Part shown: one piece after another, positions 60,687-64,000 of the stretch | Numbering within the stretch: the first letter of the stretch is position 1 | How the letters are laid out: every line of letters starts with the position of its first letter | Assembly: GCF_013760955.1 (NCBI RefSeq) | Contig: NZ_JACDUL010000002.1 | Location: 194,719 to 258,718 of the forward strand | Length of the DNA stretch: 64,000 bases | Source of the DNA: Methanococcus maripaludis | Lineage (GTDB): Archaea; AGJL01; Methanococci; Methanococcales; Methanococcaceae | Direction: 5' to 3' | Translations under genes and position numbers: made by a program | The notes under the pieces: model-generated | Database searches by the model: none | Told to the model about the DNA's origin: nothing | What the model saw: the letters and a program-made list of their open reading frames with translations, nothing else

Positions 60687-61402
60687 GCTTGGTCAAAAGA
60701 TTACTTGCCGAATGCCTTGGAACAGGTGTTTTAGTATTCTTTGGACCCGGTGCTGCTGCAATGACTTTAATGATTACAAATAATACGGGAACTGCAGGAA
60801 TCGGACTTCTTGGGGGACTTGGAGACTGGTTTGCAATTGGATTTGCATTTGCACTAGCAATTGCCGCAGTAATCTATTCACTTGGACGTGTTTCTGGAGC
60901 ACATATTAATCCGGCAGTAACTGTTGGTCTATGGGCGGTTAAAAAATTCCCCACAAAAGAAGTAATTCCCTATATTATAGCCCAGTTAACTGGTGCTGCA
61001 ATAGGTTCCATACTGTTCTTTGCATGTGTTGGACTTGATTCCGTAACAGTCGGGGGGCTTGGAGCTACCGCACCATTTTCAGGAATAAGTTATTTCCAAG
61101 CAATACTTGCAGAATTTATTGGAACCTTCCTGTTGATGTTTGTTATTATGGGTGTTGCTGTCGACAAACGCGCCCCAGCGGGATTTGCAGGGCTGGTTAT
61201 TGGTTTAACAGTCGGTGCAATAATCACAACAACAGGAAATATCGCAGGATCATCATTAAATCCTGCAAGGACTTTTGGACCTTACTTAATAGACAGTATT
61301 TACGGCTTAAATCTCTGGTACTATTTTCCGATATACATTATTGGCCCACTTCTCGGTGCAATAGTTGCTGCATTCACTTACGAATACTTAAATCGTGAAT
61401 AA
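60683..61402 (+). CDS. MIP-family channel (aquaporin/glycerol facilitator, AqpM-like)
   Basis: A 239-residue channel with six membrane helices and the two half-helix motifs, INPAVTVG near residue 75 and LNPARTFG near residue 196. These are the two NPA boxes that line the pore. It resembles AqpM of methanogens, which passes water, some glycerol and perhaps H2S. The third gene of the DUF2193 operon; the ATG overlaps the DUF2180 stop. What the two soluble partners have to do with a channel is unknown. Confidence 0.9.
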   Translation: MSLVKRLLAECLGTGVLVFFGPGAAAMTLMITNNTGTAGIGLLGGLGDWFAIGFAFALAIAAVIYSLGRVSGAHINPAVTVGLWAVKKFPTKEVIPYIIAQLTGAAIGSILFFACVGLDSVTVGGLGATAPFSGISYFQAILAEFIGTFLLMFVIMGVAVDKRAPAGFAGLVIGLTVGAIITTTGNIAGSSLNPARTFGPYLIDSIYGLNLWYYFPIYIIGPLLGAIVAAFTYEYLNRE

Positions 61403-61531
61403 GGATAAATACCTCTTTATTTTTTTGAAAAATTCTAAAATTTAAAAAAATTATTATGTATTTTAGATAATTTAAAAAGTATTAATATTTTGAATAACAA
61501 TATATTATTACCATATACCGGGGGCCTAATT

Positions 61532-61789
61532 ATGGGAGCTATTTCAGAATATTTTGAGATTAAAAATGAAATTGGGGAATTAAAAGAGGAAGTTAGTAAA
61601 AAAATCAATGATTCGAATGAATTTGCAAACTCCAGATCTGAATCCATGCGGCATATTAATAAAAAAATAATTTCAAAAAAGAAAAGATTAAAAAACGCTG
61701 AAAATCGAATTATTATATATTATATATTCCCTTTGTTTATGATTACCATAATTTTAGCCTATTTTTACTTGAGGCTGAATTTTCTATAA
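61532..61789 (+). CDS. Small membrane-anchored helical protein (85 residues)
   Basis: Not recognised. A basic, helical N-terminal part (residues 1-60; KNEIGELKEEVSKKINDSNE and SKKKRLKNAENR) is followed by one hydrophobic segment, IIIYYIFPLFMITIILAYFY, at about 60-80. This would be a C-terminal membrane anchor with the basic part in the cytoplasm. The ATG at 61532 has GGGGG 10 bases earlier. It is separated from the aquaporin gene by 130 bases and probably has its own promoter. It could be a small stress or regulatory membrane protein, but this is only a guess. Confidence 0.65.
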   Translation: MGAISEYFEIKNEIGELKEEVSKKINDSNEFANSRSESMRHINKKIISKKKRLKNAENRIIIYYIFPLFMITIILAYFYLRLNFL

Positions 61790-61837
61790 TATTTATTTAA
61801 TCTAAAAATCTTTTAAAATCAAAAAATAAAAAAGAAT

Positions 61838-62416
61838 TTAGTGAACTAATTTTTGGAAACATTCTTTACAAACGATTTTACCATCAATTGTTCTTCCTTT
61901 AATTTCCATAAATGTCTCTCCACAGTTATCACAGGTAAGTGAAGGGTAAAGTCTTGCTTTTGTTGGTTCTTCAATTTTTACCCATTTCACATCAAACAAT
62001 TCTTCTTCAGGGGCTTCCAAGAGGTGTTTTATAGCTTCTTTTCTTCTTTCAAACATTTCTTTCTTTTCTTCTTCTGTTAACGTTCCTTCATTGAACTTTT
62101 TATTAAATGTTCCAACCTTATCTGCGAGATTGTATTTTAAGTACATTCTAAGCGCTTTGTTGTTGTCCCTTGAATAAAAAGTGTAAACATGCTTTCCGTT
62201 ATCTTTAAATTTCAAATTTCCTTTTCCAAATGTACATCCAAGCATCTGCTGTATTCCATCAACACTACAGGAGTTATTTTCAACTATTGCAACGAGCTGT
62301 TCGTCTTCAGATCTTTCATAGTGGTCAAGCACGTATTTTGAAACTCTGTATCCTATTGCAACCCCAGGACATTCGTGGCCGTGGAATTCAATTGTTTTTT
62401 GGTAGTCTTCGTTCAA
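61838..62416 (-). CDS. FmdE-family protein with C-terminal zinc finger
   Basis: A 192-residue protein with the FmdE fold: the metal motif HGHECPG at residues 12-18, ENNSCSVDGIQQMLGCTFGKGNL in the middle, and a C-terminal zinc ribbon (CDNCGE and CKEC) near residue 167. FmdE was first seen next to formylmethanofuran dehydrogenase genes, but most family members, this one included, are not in such operons. The likely role is metal or small-molecule binding. It starts with TTG behind GGTGAAAAC. Confidence 0.86.
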   Translation of the reverse strand: MNEDYQKTIEFHGHECPGVAIGYRVSKYVLDHYERSEDEQLVAIVENNSCSVDGIQQMLGCTFGKGNLKFKDNGKHVYTFYSRDNNKALRMYLKYNLADKVGTFNKKFNEGTLTEEEKKEMFERRKEAIKHLLEAPEEELFDVKWVKIEEPTKARLYPSLTCDNCGETFMEIKGRTIDGKIVCKECFQKLVH

Positions 62417-62481
62417 GTTTTCACCAGTTATTCTAATACTTGCAGTATGGCCGTATTACTTTTTATAAGTTTTTATTAATT

Positions 62482-63201
62482 TTAAAGTACATTTACAACA
62501 TTTCCAACCAGAATAATTCCCGGAGGGCATGCATTTTCCAATTTTGCCTTTTCAACGATATTTGAGAGGGTTCCTTTAACCATTCTTTGATTTTCCCTTG
62601 TTCCATCCATCAAAATTGCAACTGGGGTATTTTCATTTCTTTTTGGGTTTTTCAATAATTCTTTTACGTGTTTTTCAAGAGTCGTAATTCCCATCAAGAT
62701 TACAATTGTATCTGCATTTAATTCGCTTAATTTGACTTGCATTTCGTTTTCAGCCTTGTCTACCGCTTCGTGTCCAGTTACAACAGTAAAAGACGTTGCA
62801 ACTTTTCTGTGGGTTACCGGAATTCCAAAAATTTCTGGAACTGATATCGAAGAAGTAATTCCAGGTACCATTTCATATTCTATTCCTTCTTCTTTTAAAG
62901 CGAGTACTTCTTCCCCGCCTCTCCCAAATACAAAAGAATCTCCACCTTTAAGTCGTACAACATTTTTATTTTCTTTTGCCTTATTGACTAAAATTTCGTT
63001 TATTTCTTCCTGCTTGTAGGAGTGCTTTCCCTTTCTTTTTCCAACATAAATAAGTTCAGACTCTTCTTTAGCATGTTTTAAAAGTTTTTCCCCAATTAAA
63101 TCATCATAAACAATTACATCTGCATTTTTTATCGCTTCAACGCCTTTTAACGTAATCAATCCTTCGTCACCAGGACCTGCACCAACTAAAATAACTTTCA
63201 T
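62482..63201 (-). CDS. cobA: Uroporphyrinogen-III C-methyltransferase (SUMT)
   Basis: Methylates uroporphyrinogen III twice to give precorrin-2, the branch point for cobamides, siroheme, F430 and, in methanogens, heme d1-like routes. A 239-residue protein with LVGAGPGDEGLITLKGVEAI, VYDDLIGEKLL, VRLKGGDSFVFGRGGEEVLAL, VPGITSSISVPEIFGIPVTH and ILMGITTLEKHV. It is the stand-alone form with no fused HemD. The ATG at 63201 lies after AAAATC. One of the five cobamide-related genes in this window. Confidence 0.96.
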   Translation of the reverse strand: MKVILVGAGPGDEGLITLKGVEAIKNADVIVYDDLIGEKLLKHAKEESELIYVGKRKGKHSYKQEEINEILVNKAKENKNVVRLKGGDSFVFGRGGEEVLALKEEGIEYEMVPGITSSISVPEIFGIPVTHRKVATSFTVVTGHEAVDKAENEMQVKLSELNADTIVILMGITTLEKHVKELLKNPKRNENTPVAILMDGTRENQRMVKGTLSNIVEKAKLENACPPGIILVGNVVNVL

Positions 63202-63425
63202 GATTTTTCCCTTTTCTTTAAATTTTATATAATACTGAGATTTAAGTTCAATTTTATATATAAAATTTGATATTTAATGCTAAAAACTTCCAAACATTAA
63301 TTTATCGAATAAATTTTAAAATAAATACTTATAAAAGAAATATAAAGGTATATTAAAATATAATATTATGACTATTCTTAAAATTCATGTTTTAAATGAT
63401 TTTAAAGTAAAATAAGAGCGAAAAT

Positions 63426-63857
63426 ATGATAATAAAAGGCATTAGAGATGCAGAAGTCCCTGATGAAATTTTTAAAATGGGCCTTGAATTTCAAATATTA
63501 AATGCAGACCTAATTGCTACAAAAACACATGTTTTGCATAGCATATATCAGGCAAAAACAAAAAATAATATATCGAAAAATATCTGGATGGAAATCCTGC
63601 TTCGTGCATCCGGACAAAAACAAATATCTAATGCAATAAAAGTCCTTGGTGCAAGAAAGGGAAATATCTGTGTTATATGCACTGATGAAAAAACGTTCAA
63701 ACAGATTAAAAACATCGTTAATGGGTTCGTTGACGATAGTGTTCTTGAATTAAATGAAGAAAAAGAAAAAAAGATAAGGGAAGTTTTCGAAATTAACCTT
63801 CACGGAAAACTAATTGAAAGAGTTTGTGAAAAAATTGCTCTTATCGAGGTTCAATAG
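63426..63857 (+). CDS. cgi121: KEOPS complex subunit Cgi121
   Basis: A 143-residue protein of the Cgi121/PRPK-binding fold. The KEOPS complex (Kae1, Bud32, Cgi121, Pcc1) makes threonylcarbamoyladenosine at tRNA position 37; Cgi121 binds the kinase Bud32 and the tRNA CCA end. The pattern LEFQILNADLIATKTHVLHSI near the N-terminus and EILLRASGQKQISNAI in the middle are typical. The start ATG follows GAGCGAAAAT. The partner genes are not in the window. hisD starts 12 bases later. Confidence 0.85.
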   Translation: MIIKGIRDAEVPDEIFKMGLEFQILNADLIATKTHVLHSIYQAKTKNNISKNIWMEILLRASGQKQISNAIKVLGARKGNICVICTDEKTFKQIKNIVNGFVDDSVLELNEEKEKKIREVFEINLHGKLIERVCEKIALIEVQ

Positions 63858-63869
63858 TTGGTGTGGTTT

Positions 63870-64000
63870 ATGATAGTCAAAAAAATATCCGAATTAAACG
63901 AAAAAGACTTAGATGTCATAATTAACAGGAACAAAACAAATATTTCAGGAATTTTACCAACGGTAAGTGAAATTTTAGAAAACGTTCAAAAAAATGGGGA
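63870..64000 (+). CDS. hisD: Histidinol dehydrogenase, N-terminal fragment (3' end outside window)
   Basis: The last 43 or so codons of the window read MIVKKISELNEKDLDVIIN and on to ILPTVSEILENVQKNGD, a pattern I recognise as the start of histidinol dehydrogenase, the final enzyme of histidine synthesis. Catalytic residues lie beyond the window, so the call rests on N-terminal similarity only. The ATG at 63870 has GGTGTGG in front. Confidence 0.75.
   Translation, partial: MIVKKISELNEKDLDVIINRNKTNISGILPTVSEILENVQKNG

Noticed and set aside
1-64000. rRNA, tRNA or CRISPR repeats
   Set aside because: I looked for tRNA T-loop patterns (GGTTCRAAT), rRNA-like GC-rich stretches and spaced direct repeats and saw none that hold up. 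A covariance search was not possible here.

Overview
The window looks like a chromosomal segment of a mesophilic methanogen of the genus Methanococcus, very probably M. maripaludis or a close relative. The evidence is AT-rich DNA, GGTGA-type ribosome binding sites directly before starts, archaeal TATA boxes, and archaeal or methanogen marker genes: aIF5A with a hypusine lysine, the RNase P protein Rpr2, CheF, CofE, CobY, RibL, EhbP, TrmY, Cgi121, an EppA-type pilin and a selenocysteine-containing SelD. I see no rRNA, tRNA, CRISPR array or insertion sequence. It reads as ordinary housekeeping chromosome rather than an island.

Layout. 0-5.4 kb: end of pyrG, guaA (ATP-PPase subunit), a TPR protein, a polysaccharide flippase and argJ. 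5.4-10 kb is a selenium hub: the two halves of tRNA 2-selenouridine synthase as separate genes, NOG1, the phosphomevalonate dehydratase small subunit, a pilin, a 52-residue zinc-ribbon protein, and selD with an in-frame UGA and a 3' archaeal SECIS hairpin. 10-17 kb: rnz, a TrmB-like regulator, CBS and DedA-like proteins, an iron-sulfur flavoprotein, a tautomerase, a PAC2 protein, cobY, a PRC-barrel protein and dapF. 17-23.6 kb: asnB, a pyrK-type reductase, ahcY, rnp4, a coiled-coil protein, dapB and trmY.

23.6-33.6 kb is a complete chemotaxis locus in two convergent arms: cheW-cheB-cheA-cheD-mcp on the plus strand and cheF-cheY-cheC-cheC-cheR on the minus strand. cheA carries an in-frame TAG at codon 722, between the G1 and G2 boxes of its ATPase domain. 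As written the kinase is truncated and signalling to the archaellum should be lost. All other members look intact.

33.8-52 kb: aroE, cofE, cobS, an HAD hydrolase, ehbP, a PAPS-reductase-like protein, a TauE-type transporter, ribL, an AI-2E-family permease, a tungsten or molybdenum oxidoreductase (GAPOR), gatB, hisG, cca, cbiB, aIF5A and cobJ. 53-64 kb: sucD, topA, trxB, an uncharacterised DUF2193-DUF2180-aquaporin operon, an FmdE-like protein, a SUMT gene (cobA), cgi121 and the start of hisD. Five cobamide genes (cobY, cobS, cbiB, cobJ, cobA) are scattered singly.

The least explained features are the DUF2193-DUF2180-MIP operon with a strong hairpin leader that carries a copy of the operon's own ribosome binding site; a roughly 120-nt structured element between a TATA box and cobJ; and a dyad over the predicted transcription start of sucD. 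Many genes start with TTG behind a strong GGTGA(T)-type site.
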